NCBI GenBank assembly: GCA_964016885.1
Contig: OZ024742.1
Span: forward strand, 359,621,436 to 359,685,435
Origin: Eledone cirrhosa
Lineage: Eukaryota > Mollusca > Cephalopoda > Octopoda > Eledonidae
DNA: 64,000 nt
Direction: 5' to 3'
Positions 27,601 to 43,400 of this stretch are shown one piece after another. The notes beneath the pieces are model-generated. The model did not search any database and was not told the DNA's origin. It saw only the letters and a list, made by a program, of their open reading frames with translations. A program made the position numbers and the translations under genes. Numbering within the stretch: position 1 is the stretch's first letter; each line of letters opens with the position of its first letter.

Positions 27601-30600
27601 GCTAACAGGGGCAGATAACCACATACACAAACACAGACATAGGCTAACAGGGGCAGATAACCACACACGCATAAACAGACATAGGCTAACAGGGGCAGTT
27701 AACCACACACACAAACACAGACATAGGCTCACAGGGGCAGATAACCGCACACACAAACACAGACATAGGCTAACAGAGGCAGATAACCACACACACAAAC
27801 ACAGACATAGGCTAACAGGGGCAGATAACCACACACACAAACACAGACATAGGCTAACAGGGGCAGATAACGACACACACAAACACAGACATAGGCTATT
27901 AGGGGCAGATAACCACACACACATACACAGACATAGGCTAACAGAGGCAGATAACCACACACACAAACACAGACATAGACTAACAGGGGCAGATAACCAC
28001 ACACACAAACACATACATAGAGTCACAGGGGCAGATAACCACACACACAAACACATACATAGACTCACAGGGGCAGATAACCACACACACAAACACAGAC
28101 ATAGGCTCACAGGGGCAGATAACCACACACACAAACACAGACGTAGGCTAACAGGGGCAGATAACCATACAAAGAAACACAGACATTGGCTCAGAGGGGC
28201 AGATAACCACACACACAAACACAGACATAGGCTCACAGTGGCAGATAACGACACACACAAACACAGACATAGGCTCACATGGGCAGATAACCACACACAC
28301 AAACACAGACATAGGCTAACAGGGGCAGATAACCACACACACAAACACAGACATAGGCTCACAGGGGCAGATAGCCACACACACAAACAGACATAGGCTA
28401 ACAGGGGCAGATAACCACATACACAAACACAGACATAGGCTAACAGGGGTAGATAACCACACACGCATACACAGACATAGGCTAACAGGGGCAGATAACC
28501 ACACACATAGACAGACATACGTTAACAGGGCCAGATAACCACACACACAAATACGGATATAGGCTAACAGGGGCAGATAAACACACATAAAAACAGACAT
28601 AGGCTCACAGGGGCAGATAACCACACACACAAACACGGACATAGGCTAACAGGGGCAGATAACCACACACATAAACAGACATAGGCTAACAGGGGCAGAT
28701 AACCACACACGCAAACACAGACATAGCCTAACAGGGGCAGATAACCACACAAATAAACAGACATACGCTAACAGGGGCAGATAACCACACACACACAAAC
28801 ACAGACATAGGCTAACAGAGGCAGATAACAACACACATAAAGAGACATACGCTAACAGGGGCAGATATCCACACACACAAACACAGACATAGGTTAATTG
28901 GGGCAGATAATCACACACACATACACAGACATAGACTCACAGGGGCAGATAACCACACACAGAAACACAGACATAGGCTCACAGGGGCAGATAACCACAC
29001 ACACAAACACAGACGTAGGCTAACAGGGGCATATAACCATACACAGAAAAACAGAAATTGGCTCAGAGGGGCAGATAACCACACACACAAACACAGACAT
29101 AGGCTCACAGTGGCAGATAACCACACACACAAACACAGACATAGGCTCACAGGAGCAGATAACCACACACACAAACACATACATAGACTCACAGGGGCAG
29201 ATAACCACACACACAAACACAGACATAGGCTCACAGGGGCAGATAACCACACACACAAACACAGACGTAGGCTAACAGGGGCATATAACCATACACAGAA
29301 ACACAGACATTGGCTCAGAGGGGCAGATAACCACACACACAAACACAGACATAGGCTCACAGTGGCAGATAACCACACACACAAACACAGACATAGGCTC
29401 ACAGGGGCAGATAACCACACACACAAACACAGACATAGGCTAACAGGGGCAGATAACCACACACACAAACACAGACATAGGCTCACAGGGGCAGATAGCC
29501 ACACACACAAACAGACATAGGCTAACAGGGGCAGATAACCACATACACAAACACAGACATAGGTTAACAGGGGCAGATAACCACACACGCATAAACAGAC
29601 ATAGGCTAACAGGGGCAGATAACCACACACATAGACAGACATACGTTAACAGGGCCAGATAACCACACACACAAACACGGATATAGGCTAACAGGGGCAG
29701 ATAACCACACATAAAAACAGACATAGGCTCACAGGGGCAGATAACCACACACACAAACACGGACATAGGTTACAGAGGCAGATAACCACACACATGAACA
29801 CAGACATAGACTAACAGGGGCAGATAACCACACACACAAACACAGACATAGGCTCACAGGGGCAGATAACCACACACACAAACACAGACATAGGCTAACA
29901 GGGGCAGATAACCACACACACAAACACAGACATAGGCTAACAGGGGCAGATAACCACACACACAAACACAGACATAGGCTCACAGGGGCAGATAACCGCA
30001 CACACAAACACAGACATAGGCTAACAGAGGCAGATAACCACACACACAAACACAGACATAGGCTAACAGGGGCAGATAACCACACACACAAACACAGACA
30101 TAGGCTAACAGGGGCAGATAACGACACACACAAACACAGACATAGGCTATTAGGGGCAGATGACCACACACACATACACAGACATAGGCTAACAGAGGCA
30201 GATAACCACACACACAAACACAGACATAGACTAACAGGGGCAGATAACCACACACACAAACACAGACATAGGCTCACAGGGGCAGATAACCACACACACA
30301 AACACATACATAGACTCAAAGGGGCAGATAACCACACACACAAACACAGACATAGGCTCACAGGGGCAGATAACCACACACACAAACACAGACGTAGGCT
30401 AACAGGGGCAGATAACCATACACAGAAACACAGACATTGGCTCAGAGGGGCAGATAACCACACACACAAACACAGACATAGGCTCACAGTGGCAGATAAC
30501 GACACACACAAACACAGACATAGGCTCACAGGGGCAGATAACCAAACACACAAACACAGACATAGACTAACAGGGGCAGATAACCACACACACAAACACA

Positions 30601-30620
30601 GACATAGGCTCACAGGGGCA
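24640..30620. repeat. 5.9-kb block, copy A
   Basis: Matches 34602-40415 at an offset of 9962 up to about 28.2 kb, then 9794-9795. The offset change of 168 is four 42-bp units lost in copy B near 38.17 kb. Shared rare markers include GGCAGGTAGCCAC (26657 against 36619) and CATAGAGTCACAGG (28015 against 37977). Confidence 0.82.
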
Positions 30621-31985
30621 GATAACCGCACACACAAACACAGACATAGGCTAACAGAGGCAGATAACCACACACACAAACACAGACATAGGCTAACAGG
30701 GGCAGATAACCACACACACAAACACAGACATAGGCTAACAGGGGCAGATAACGACACACACAAACACAGACATAGGCTATTAGGGGCACATAACCACACA
30801 CACATACACAGACATAGGCTAACAGAGGCAGATAACCACACACACAAACACAGACATAGACTAACAGGGGCAGATAACCACACACACAAACACATACATA
30901 GACTCACAGGGGCAGATAACCACACACACAAACACATACATAGACTCACAGGGGCAGATAACCACACACACAAACACAGACATAGGCTCACAGGGGCAGA
31001 TAACCACACACACAAACACAGACGTAGGCTAACAGGGGCAGATAACCATACACAGAAACACAGACATTGGCTCAGAGCGGCAGATAACCACACACACAAA
31101 CACAGACATAGGCTCACAGTGGCAGATAACGACACACACAAACACAGACATAGGCTCACATGGGCAGATAACCACACACACAAACACAGACATAGGCTAA
31201 CAGGGGCAGATAACCACACACACAAACACAGACATAGGCTCACAGGGGCAGATAGCCACACACACAAACAGACATAGGCTAACAGGGGCAGATAACCACA
31301 TACACAAACACAGACATAGGCTAACAGGGGTAGATAACCACACACGCATACACAGACATAGGCTAACAGGGGCAGATAACCACACACATAGACAGACATA
31401 CGTTAACAGGGCCAGATAACCACACACACAAATACGGATATAGGCTAACAGGGGCAGATAAACACACATAAAAACAGACATAGGCTCACAGGGGCAGATA
31501 ACCACACACACAAACACGGACATAGGCTAACAGGGGCAGATAACCACACACATAAACAGACATAGGCTAAAAGGGGCAGATAACCACACACGCAAACACA
31601 GACATAGGCTAACAGGGGCAGATAACCACACAAATAAACAGACATACGCTAACAGGGGCAGATAAACACACACACACAAACACAGACATAGGCTAACAGA
31701 GGCAGATAACAACACACATAAAGAGACATACGCTAACAGGGGCAGATATCCACACACACAAACACAGACATAGGTTAATTGGGGCAGATAATCACACACA
31801 CATACACAGACATAGACTCACAGGGGCAGATAACCACACACACAAACACAGACATAGGCTCACAGGGGCAGATAACCACACACACAAACACAGACGTAGG
31901 CTAACAGGGGCATATAACCATACACAGAAACACAGAAATTGGCTCAGAGGGGCAGATAACCACACACATAAACACAGACATAGGC
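27142..31985. repeat. 4.9-kb block, copy C
   Basis: Matches 46559-50942 with stepped offsets: 19417, then 19249 (a step of 168, four units), then 18957 (a step of 292, seven units). Inside it, 29.73-31.40 kb forms a 556-codon minus-strand frame that recurs with the same length at 48.69-50.36 kb. The conserved frame reflects conserved unit order, not coding. Confidence 0.8.
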
Positions 31986-33999
31986 TCACAGGGGCAGATA
32001 ACCACACACACACAAACACAGACATAGGCTAACAGGGGCAGATAACCACACACACAAACACAGACATAGGCTCACAGGGGCAGATAACCACACACACACA
32101 AACACAGACATAGGCTAACAGGGGCAGATAACCACACACACAAACACAGACATAGGCTAACAGGGGCAGATAACCACACACATAGACAGACATACGTTAA
32201 CAGGGCCAGATAACCACACACACAAACACGGATATAGGCTAACAGGGGCAGATAACCACACATAAAAACAGACATAGGCTCACAGGGGCAGATAACCACA
32301 CACACAAACACGGACATAGGTTACAGAGGCAGATAACCACACACATGAACACAGACATAGACTAACAGGGGCAGATAACCACACACACAAACACAGACAT
32401 AGGCTAACAGGGGCAGATAACCACACACACAAACACAGACATAGGCTAACAGGGGCAGATAACCACACACACAAACAGACATAGGCTAACAGGGGCAGAT
32501 AACCACATACACAAACACAGACATAGGCTAACAGGGGCAGATAACCACACACACAAACACAGACATAGGCTCACAGGGGCAGATAGCCACACACACAAAC
32601 AGACATAGGCTAACAGGGGCAGATAACCACATACACAAACACAGACATAGGCTAACAGGGGCAGATAACCACACACGCATAAACAGACATAGGCTAACAG
32701 GGGCAGATAACCACACACATAGAAAGACATACATTAACAGGGCCAGATAACCGCACACACAAACACGGATATAGGCTAACAGGGGCAGATAACCACACAT
32801 AAAAACAGACATAGGCTCACAGGGGCAGATAACCACACACACAAACACGGACATAGGTTACAGAGGCAGATAACCACACACATAAACACAGACATAAACT
32901 AACAGGGGCAGATAACCACACACACAAACACAGACATAGGCTCACAGGGGCAGATAACCACACACACACAAACACAGACATAGGCTAACAGGGGCAGATA
33001 ACCACACACACAAACACAGACATAGCCTAACAGGGGCAGATAACCACACACACAAACACAGACATAGGCTCACAGGGGCAGATAACCGCACACACAAACA
33101 CAGACATTGGCTAACAGAGGCAGATAACCACACACACAAACACAGACATAGGCTATCAGGGGCAGATAACCACACACACAAACACAGGCATAGGCTAACA
33201 GGGGCAGATAACGACACACACAAACACAGACATAGGCTATGAGGGGCAGATAACCACACACACATACACAGACATAGGCTAACAGAGGCAGATAACCACA
33301 CACACAAACACAGACATAGACTAACAGGGGCAGATAACCACACACACAAACACAGTCATAGGCTCACAGGGGCAGATAACCACACACACAAACACATACA
33401 TAGACTCACAGGGGCAGATAACCACACACACAAACACAGACGTAGGCTAACAGGGGCAGATAACCATACACAGAAACACAGACATTGGCTCAGAGGGGCA
33501 GATAACCACACACACAAACACAGACATAGGCTCACAGTGGCAGATAACGACACACACAAACACAGACATAGGCTCACAGGGGCAGATAGCCACACACACA
33601 AACAGACATAGGCTAACAGGAGCAGATAACCACATACACAAACACAGACATAGGCTAACAGGGGCAGATAACCACACACGCATAAACAGACATAGGCTAA
33701 CAGGGGCAGATAACCACATACACAAACACAGACATAGGTTAACAGGGGCAGATAACCACACCCACAAACACGGATATAGGCTAACAGGGGCAGATAACCA
33801 CACATAAAAACAGACATAGGCTCACAGGGGCAGATAACCACACACACAAACACGGACATAGGTTACAGAGGCAGATAACCACACACACAAACACAGACAT
33901 AGGCTCACAGTGGCAGATAACCACACACACTAACACAGACATAGGCTAACAGAGGCAGATAACAACACACATAAAGAGACATACGCTAACAGGGGCAGA

Positions 34000-35300
34000 T
34001 AACCACACACGCAAACAGACATACGCTAACAGGGGCAGATAACCACACACACTAACACAGACATAGGCTAACAGAGGCAGATAACAACACACATAAAGAG
34101 ACATACGCTAACAGGGGCAGATAACCACACACACAAACACAGACATAGGTTAATTGGGGCAGATAATCACACACACATACACAGACATAGTCTAACAGAG
34201 GCAGATAACCACACACACAAACACAGACATAGGCTCACAGGGGCAGATAACCACACACACAAACACATACATAGACTCACAGGGGCAGATAACCACACAC
34301 ACAAACACAGACATAGGCTCACAGGGGCAGATAACCACACACACAAACACAGACGTAGGCTAACAGGGGCATATAACCATACACAGAAACACAGACATTG
34401 GCTCAGAGGGGCAGATAACCACACACACAAACACAGACATAGGCTCACAGTGGCAGATAACCACACACACAAACACAGACATAGGCTCACAGGGGCAGAT
34501 AACCACACACACAAACACAGACATAGGCTAACAGGGGCAGATAACCACACCCACAAACACAGACATAGGCTCACAGGGGCAGATAGCCACACACACAAAC
34601 AGACATAGGCTAACAGGGGCAGATAACCACATACACAAACACAGACATAGGTTAACAGGGGCAGATAACCACACCCACAAACACGGATATAGGCTAACAG
34701 GGGCAGATAACCACACATAAAAACAGACATAGGCTCACAGGGGCAGATAACCACACACACAAACACGGACATAGGTTACAGAGGCAGATAACCACACACA
34801 CAAACACAGACATAGGCTCACAGTGGCAGATAACCACACACACTAACACAGACATAGGCTAACAGAGGCAGATAACAACACACATAAAGAGACATACGCT
34901 AACAGGGGCAGATAACCACACACGCAAACAGACATACGCTAACAGGGGCAGATAACCACACACACTAACACAGACATAGGCTAACAGAGGCAGATAACAA
35001 CACACATAAAGAGACATACGCTAACAGGGGCAGATAACCACACACACAAACACAGACATAGGTTAATTGGGGCAGATAATCACACACACATACACAGACA
35101 TAGTCTAACAGAGGCAGATAACCACACACACAAACACAGACATAGGCTCACAGGGGCAGATAACCACACACACAAACACATACATAGACTCACAGGGGCA
35201 GATAACCACACACACAAACACAGACATAGGCTCACAGGGGCAGATAACCACACACACAAACACAGACGTAGGCTAACAGGGGCATATAACCATACACAGA
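34000..35300. repeat. 913-bp local tandem duplication
   Basis: The stretch near 33.7-34.6 kb repeats at an offset of 913 in 34.6-35.5 kb, including the succession GGCTCACAGTGG, CACACACTAACACAG and AACAACACACATAAAGAGAC. Both resemble 24.5-25.2 kb. Edges are approximate. Confidence 0.7.
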
Positions 35301-38300
35301 AACACAGACATTGGCTCAGAGGGGCAGATAACCACACACACAAACACAGACATAGGCTCACAGTGGCAGATAACCACACACACAAACACAGACATAGGCT
35401 CACAGGGGCAGATAACCACACACACAAACACAGACATAGGCTAACAGGGGCAGATAACCACACCCACAAACACAGACATAGGCTCACAGGGGCAGATAGC
35501 CACACACACAAACAGACATAGGCTAACAGGGGCAGATAACCACATACACATACACAGACATAGGTTAACAGGGGCAGATAACCACACACGCATAAACAGA
35601 CATAGGCTAACAGGGGCAGATAACCACACACATAGACAGACATACGTTAACAGGGCCAGATAACCACACACACAAACACGGATATAGGCTAACAGGGGCA
35701 GATAACCACACATAAAAACAGACATAGGCTCACAGGGGCAGATAACCACACACACAAACACGGACATAGGTTACAGAGGCAGATAACCACACACATGAAC
35801 ACAGACATAGACTAACAGGGGCAGATAACCACACACACAAACACAGACATAGGCTCACAGGGGCAGATAACCACACACACAAACACAGACATAGGCTAAC
35901 AGGGGCAGATAACCACACACACAAACACAGACATAGGCTAACAGGGGCAGATAACCACACACACAAACACAGACATAGGCTCACAGGGGCAGATAACCGC
36001 ACACACAAACACAGACATAGGCTAACAGAGGCAGATAACCACACACACAAACACAGACATAGGCTAACAGGGGCAGATAACCACACACACAAACACAGAC
36101 ATAGGCTAACAGGGGCAGATAACGACACACGCAAACACAGACATAGGCTATTAGGGGCAGATAACCACACACACATACACAGACATAGGCTAACAGAGGC
36201 AGATAACCACACACACAAACACAGACATAGACTAACAGGGGCAGATAACCACACACACAAACACAGACATAGGCTCACAGGGGCAGATAACCACACACAC
36301 AAACACATACATAGACTCACAGGGGCAGATAACCACACACACAAACACAGACATAGGCTCACAGGGGCAGATAACCACACACACAAACACAGACGTAGGC
36401 TAACAGGGGCAGATAACCATACACAGAAACACAGACATTGGCTCAGAGGGGCAGATAACCACACACACAAACACAGACATAGGCTCACAGTGGCAGATAA
36501 CGACACACACAAACACAGACATAGGCTCACAGGGGCAGATAACCAAACACACAAACACAGACATAGACTAACAGGGGCAGATAACCACACACACAAACAC
36601 AGACATAGGCTCACAGGGGCAGGTAGCCACACACACAAACAGACATAGGCTAACAGGGGCAGATAACCACATACACAAACACAGACATAGGCTAACAGGG
36701 GCAGATAACCACACACATAGACAGACATACGTTAACAGGGCCAGATAACCACACTCACAAACACGGATATTGGCTAACAGGGGCAGATAACCACACATAA
36801 AAACAGACATAGGCTCACAGGGGCAGATAACCACACACACAAACACGGACATAGGCTAACAGGGGCAGATAACCACACACATAAACAGACATAGGCTAAC
36901 AGGGGCAGATAACCACACACGCAAACACAGACATAGGCTAACAGGGGCAGATAACCACACACGCAAACACAGACATAGACTAACAGGGGCAGATAACCAC
37001 ACACACAAACACAGACATAGGCTAACAGAGGCAGATAACAACACACATAAAGAGACATACGCTAACAGGGGCAGATGACCACACACACAAACACAGACAT
37101 AGGTTAATTGGGGCAGATAATCACACACATAGACAGACATAGGCTAACAGGGGCAGATAACCACACACACAAACACAGACATAGGCTATTAGGGACAGAT
37201 AACCACACACACATACACAGACATAGGCTAACAGAGGCAGATAACCACACACACAAACACAGACATAGGCTCACAGGGGCAGATAACCACACACACAAAC
37301 ACATACATAGACTCACAGGGGCAGATAACCACACACACAAACACAGACATAGGCTCACAGGGGCAGATAACCACACACACAAACACAGACGTAGGCTAAC
37401 AGGGGCATATAACCATACACAGAAACACAGACATTGGCTCAGAGGGGCAGATAACCACACACACAAACACAGACATAGGCTCACAGTGGCAGATAACCAC
37501 ACACACAAACACAGACATAGGCTCACAGGGGCAGATAACCACACACACAAACACAGACATAGGCTAACAGGGGCAGATAACCACATACACAAACACAGAC
37601 ATAGGCTAACAGGGGCAGATAACCACACACGCATAAACAGACATAGGCTAACAGGGGCAGTTAACCACACACACAAACACAGACATAGGCTCACAGGGGC
37701 AGATAACCGCACACACAAACACAGACATAGGCTAACAGAGGCAGATAACCACACACACAAACACAGACATAGGCTAACAGGGGCAGATAACCACACACAC
37801 AAACACAGACATAGGCTAACAGGGGCAGATAACGACACACACAAACACAGACATAGGCTATTAGGGGCAGATAACCACACACACATACACAGACATAGGC
37901 TAACAGAGGCAGATAACCACACACACAAACACAGACATAGACTAACAGGGGCAGATAACCACACACACAAACACATACATAGAGTCACAGGGGCAGATAA
38001 CCACACACACAAACACATACATAGACTCACAGGGGCAGATAACCACACACACAAACACAGACATAGGCTCACAGGGGCAGATAACCACACACACAAACAC
38101 AGACGTAGGCTAACAGGGGCAGATAACCATACACAGAAACACAGACATTGGCTCAGAGGGGCAGATAACCACACACACAAACAGACATAGGCTAACAGGG
38201 GCAGATAACCACATACACAAACACAGACATAGGCTAACAGGGGTAGATAACCACACACGCATACACAGACATAGGCTAACAGGGGCAGAAAACCACACAC

Positions 38301-40415
38301 ATAGACAGACATACGTTAACAGGGCCAGATAACCACACACACAAATACGGATATAGGCTAACAGGGGCAGATAAACACACATAAAAACAGACATAGGCTC
38401 ACAGGGGCAGATAACCACACACACAAACACGGACATAGGCTAACAGGGGCAGATAACCACACACATAAACAGACATAGGCTAACAGGGGCAGATAACCAC
38501 ACACGCAAACACAGACATAGGCTAACAGGGGCAGATAACCACACAAATAAACAGACATACGCTAACAGGGGCAGATAACCACACACACACAAACACAGAC
38601 ATAGGCTAACAGAGGCAGATAACAACACACATAAAGAGACATACGCTAACAGGGGCAGATATCCACACACACAAACACAGACATAGGTTAATTGGGGCAG
38701 ATAATCACACACACATACACAGACATAGACTCACAGGGGCAGATAACCACACACACAAACACAGACATAGGCTCACAGGGGCAGATAACCACACACACAA
38801 ACACAGACGTAGGCTAACAGGGGCATATAACCATACACAGAAAAACAGAAATTGGCTCAGAGGGGCAGATAACCACACACACAAACACAGACATAGGCTC
38901 ACAGTGGCAGATAACCACACACACAAACACAGACATAGGCTCACAGGAGCAGATAACCACACACACAAACACATACATAGACTCACAGGGGCAGATAACC
39001 ACACACACAAACACAGACATAGGCTCACAGGGGCAGATAACCACACACACAAACACAGACGTAGGCTAACAGGGGCATATAACCATACACAGAAACACAG
39101 ACATTGGCTCAGAGGGGCAGATAACCACACACACAAACACAGACATAGGCTCACAGTGGCAGATAACCACACACACAAACACAGACATAGGCTCACAGGG
39201 GCAGATAACCACACACACAAACACAGACATAGGCTAACAGGGGCAGATAACCACACACACAAACACAGACATAGGCTCACAGGGGCAGATAGCCACACAC
39301 ACAAACAGACATAGGCTAACAGGGGCAGATAACAAACATACACAAACACAGACATAGGTTAACAGGGGCAGATAACCACACACGCATAAACAGACATAGG
39401 CTAACAGGGGCAGATAACCACACACATAGACAGACATACGTTAACAGGGCCAGATAACCACACACACAAACACGGATATAGGCTAACAGGGGCAGATAAC
39501 CACACATAAAAACAGACATAGTCTCACAGGGGCAGATAACCACACACACAAACACGGACATAGGTTACAGAGGCAGATAACCACACACATGAACACAGAC
39601 ATAGACTAACAGGGGCAGATAACCACACACACAAACACAGACATAGGCTCACAGGGGCAGATAACAACACACACAAACACAGACATAGGCTAACAGGGGC
39701 AGATAACCACACACACAAACACAGACATAGGCTAACAGGGGCAGATAACCACACACACAAACACAGACATAGGCTCACAGGGGCAGATAACCGCACACAC
39801 AAACACAGACATAGGCTAACAGAGGCAGATAACCACACACACAAACACAGACATAGGCTAACAGGGGCAGATAACCACACACACAAAAACAGACATTGGC
39901 TAACAGGGGCAGATAACGACACACGCAAACACAGACATAGGCTATTAGGGGCAGATAACCACACACACATACACAGACATAGGCTAACAGAGGCAGATAA
40001 CCACACACACAAACACAGACATAGACTAACAGGGGCAGATAACCACACACACAAACACAGACATAGGCTCACAGGGGCAGATAACCACACACACAAACAC
40101 ATACATAGATTCACAGGGGCAGATAACCACACACACAAACACAGACATAGGCTCACAGGGGCAGATAACCACACACACAAACACAGACGTAGGCTAACAG
40201 GGGCAGATAACCATACACAGAAACACAGACATTGGCTCAGAGGGGCAGATAACCACACACACAAACACAGACATAGGCTCACAGTGGCAGATAACGACAC
40301 ACACAAACACAGACATAGGCTCACAGGGGCAGATAACCAAACACACAAACACAGACATAGACTAACAGGGGCAGATAACCACACACACAAACACAGACAT
40401 AGGCTCACAGGGGCA
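34602..40415. repeat. 5.9-kb block, copy B
   Basis: Second copy of the block at 24.64-30.62 kb, shorter by 168 bases (four units). It also has its own local change at 39330-39340 (ATAACAAACATACAC), which disrupts one unit. Confidence 0.82.
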
Positions 40416-43400
40416 GGTAGCCACACACACAAACAGACATAGGCTAACAGGGGCAGATAACCACATACACAAACACAGACATAGGCTAACAGGGGCAGAT
40501 AACCACACACATAGACAGACATACGTTAACAGGGCCAGATAACCACACTCACAAACACGGATATTGGCTAACAGGGGCAGATAACCACACATAAAAACAG
40601 ACATAGGCTAACAGGGGCAGATAACCACACACATAAACAGACATAGGCTAACAGGGGCAGATAATCACACACGCAAACACAGACATAGGCTAACAGGGGC
40701 AGATAACCACACACGCAAACACAGACATAGACTAACAGGGGCAGATAACCACACACACAAACACAGACATAGGCTAACAGAGGCAGATAACAACACACAT
40801 AAAGAGACATACGCTAACAGGGGCAGATGACCACACACACAAACACAGACATAGGTTAATTGGGGCAGATAATCACACACATAGACAGACATAGGCTAAC
40901 AGGGGCAGATAACCACACACACAAACACAGACATAGGCTATTAGGGACAGATAACCACACACACATACACAGACATAGGCTAACAGAGGCAGATAACCAC
41001 ACACACAAACACAGACATAGGCTCACAGGGGCAGATAACCACACACACAAACACATACATAGACTCACAGGGGCAGATAACCACACACACAAACACAGAC
41101 ATAGGCTCACAGGGGCAGATAACCACACACACAAACACAGACGTAGGCTAACAGGGGCATATAACCATACACAGAAACACAGACATTGGCTCAGAGGGGC
41201 AGATAACCACACACACAAACACAGACATAGGCTCACAGTGGCAGATAACCACATACACAAACACAGACATAGGCTAACAGGGGCAGATAACCACACACGC
41301 ATAAACAGACATAGGCTAACAGGGGCAGATAACCACACACATAGACAGACATACATTAACAGGGCCAGATAACCACACACACAAACACGGATATAGGCTA
41401 ACAGGGGCAGATAACCACACATAAAAACAGACATAGGCTCACAGGGGCAGATAACCACACACACAAACACGGACATAGGATACAGAGGCAGATAACCACA
41501 CACACAAACACAGACATAGGCTAACAGGGGCAGATAACCACACACACAAACACGGACATAGGTTACAGAGGCAGATAACCAGACACACAAACACGGATAT
41601 AGGCTAACAGGGGCAGATAACCACACATAAAAACAGACATAGGCTCACAGGGGCAGATAACCACACACGCAAACAGACATACGCTAACAGGGGCAGATAA
41701 CCACACACACAAACACAGACATAGGCTAACAGAGGCAGATAACAACACACATAAAGAGACATACGCTAACAGGGGCAGATAACCACACACACAAACACAG
41801 ACATAGGTTAATTGGGGCAGATAATCACACACACATACACAGACATAGTCTAACAGAGGCAGATAACCACACACACAAACACAGACATAGGCTCACAGGG
41901 GCAGATAACCACACACACAAACACATACATAGACTTACAGGGGCAGATAACCACACACAGAAACACAGACATAGGCTCACAGGGGCAGATAACCACACAC
42001 ACAAACACAGACGTAGGCTAACAGGGGCATATAACCATACACAGAAACACAGACATTGGCTCAGAGGGGCAGATAACCACACACACAAACACAGACATAG
42101 GCTCACAGTGGCAGATAACCACACACACAAACACAGACATAGGCTCACAGGGGCAGATAACCACACACACAAACACAGACATAGGCTAACAGGGGCAGAT
42201 AACCACACACACAAACACAGACATAGGCTCACAGGGGCAGATAGCCACACACACAAACAGACATAGGCTAACAGGGGCAGATAACCACATACACAAACAC
42301 AGACATATGTTACAGGGGCAGATAACCACACACGCATAAACAGACATAGGCTAACAGGGGCAGATAACCACACACATAGACAGACATACGTTAACAGGGC
42401 CAGATAACCACACACACAAACACGGATATAGGCTAACAGGGGCAGATAACCACACATAAAAACAGACATAGGCTCACAGGGGCAGATAACCACACACACA
42501 AACACGGACATAGGTTACAGAGGCAGATAACCACACACATGAACACAGACATAGACTAACAGGGGCAGATAACCACACACACAAACACAGACATAGGCTC
42601 ACAGGGGCAGATAACCACACACACAAACACAGACATAGGCTAACAGGGGCAGATAACCACACACACAAACACAGACATAGGCTAACAGGGGCAGATAACC
42701 ACACACACAAACACAGACATAGGCTCACAGGGGCAGATAACCGCACACACAAACACAGACATAGGCTAACAGAGGCAGATAACCATACACACAAACACAG
42801 ACATAGGCTAACAGGGGCAGATAACCACACACACAAAAACAGACATAGGCTAACAGGGGCAGATAACGACACACGCAAACACAGACATAGGCTATTAGGG
42901 GCAGATAACCACACACACATACACAGACATAGGCTAACAGAGGCAGATAACCACACACACAAACACAGACATAGACTAACAGGGGCAGATAACCACACAC
43001 ACAAACACAGACATAGGCTCACAGGGGCAGATAACCACACACACAAACACATACATAGATTCACAGGGGCAGATAACCACACACACAAACACAGACATAG
43101 GCTCACAGGGGCAGATAACCACACACACAAACACAGACGTAGGCTAACAGGGGCAGATAACCATACACAGAAACACAGACATTGGCTCAGAGGGGCAGAT
43201 AACCACACACACAAACACAGACATAGGCTCACAGTGGCAGATAACGACACACACAAACACAGACATAGGCTCACAGGGGCAGATAACCAAACACACAAAC
43301 ACAGACATAGACTAACAGGGGCAGATAACCACACACACAAACACAGACATAGGCTCACAGGGGCAGGTAGCCACACACACAAACAGACATAGGCTAACAG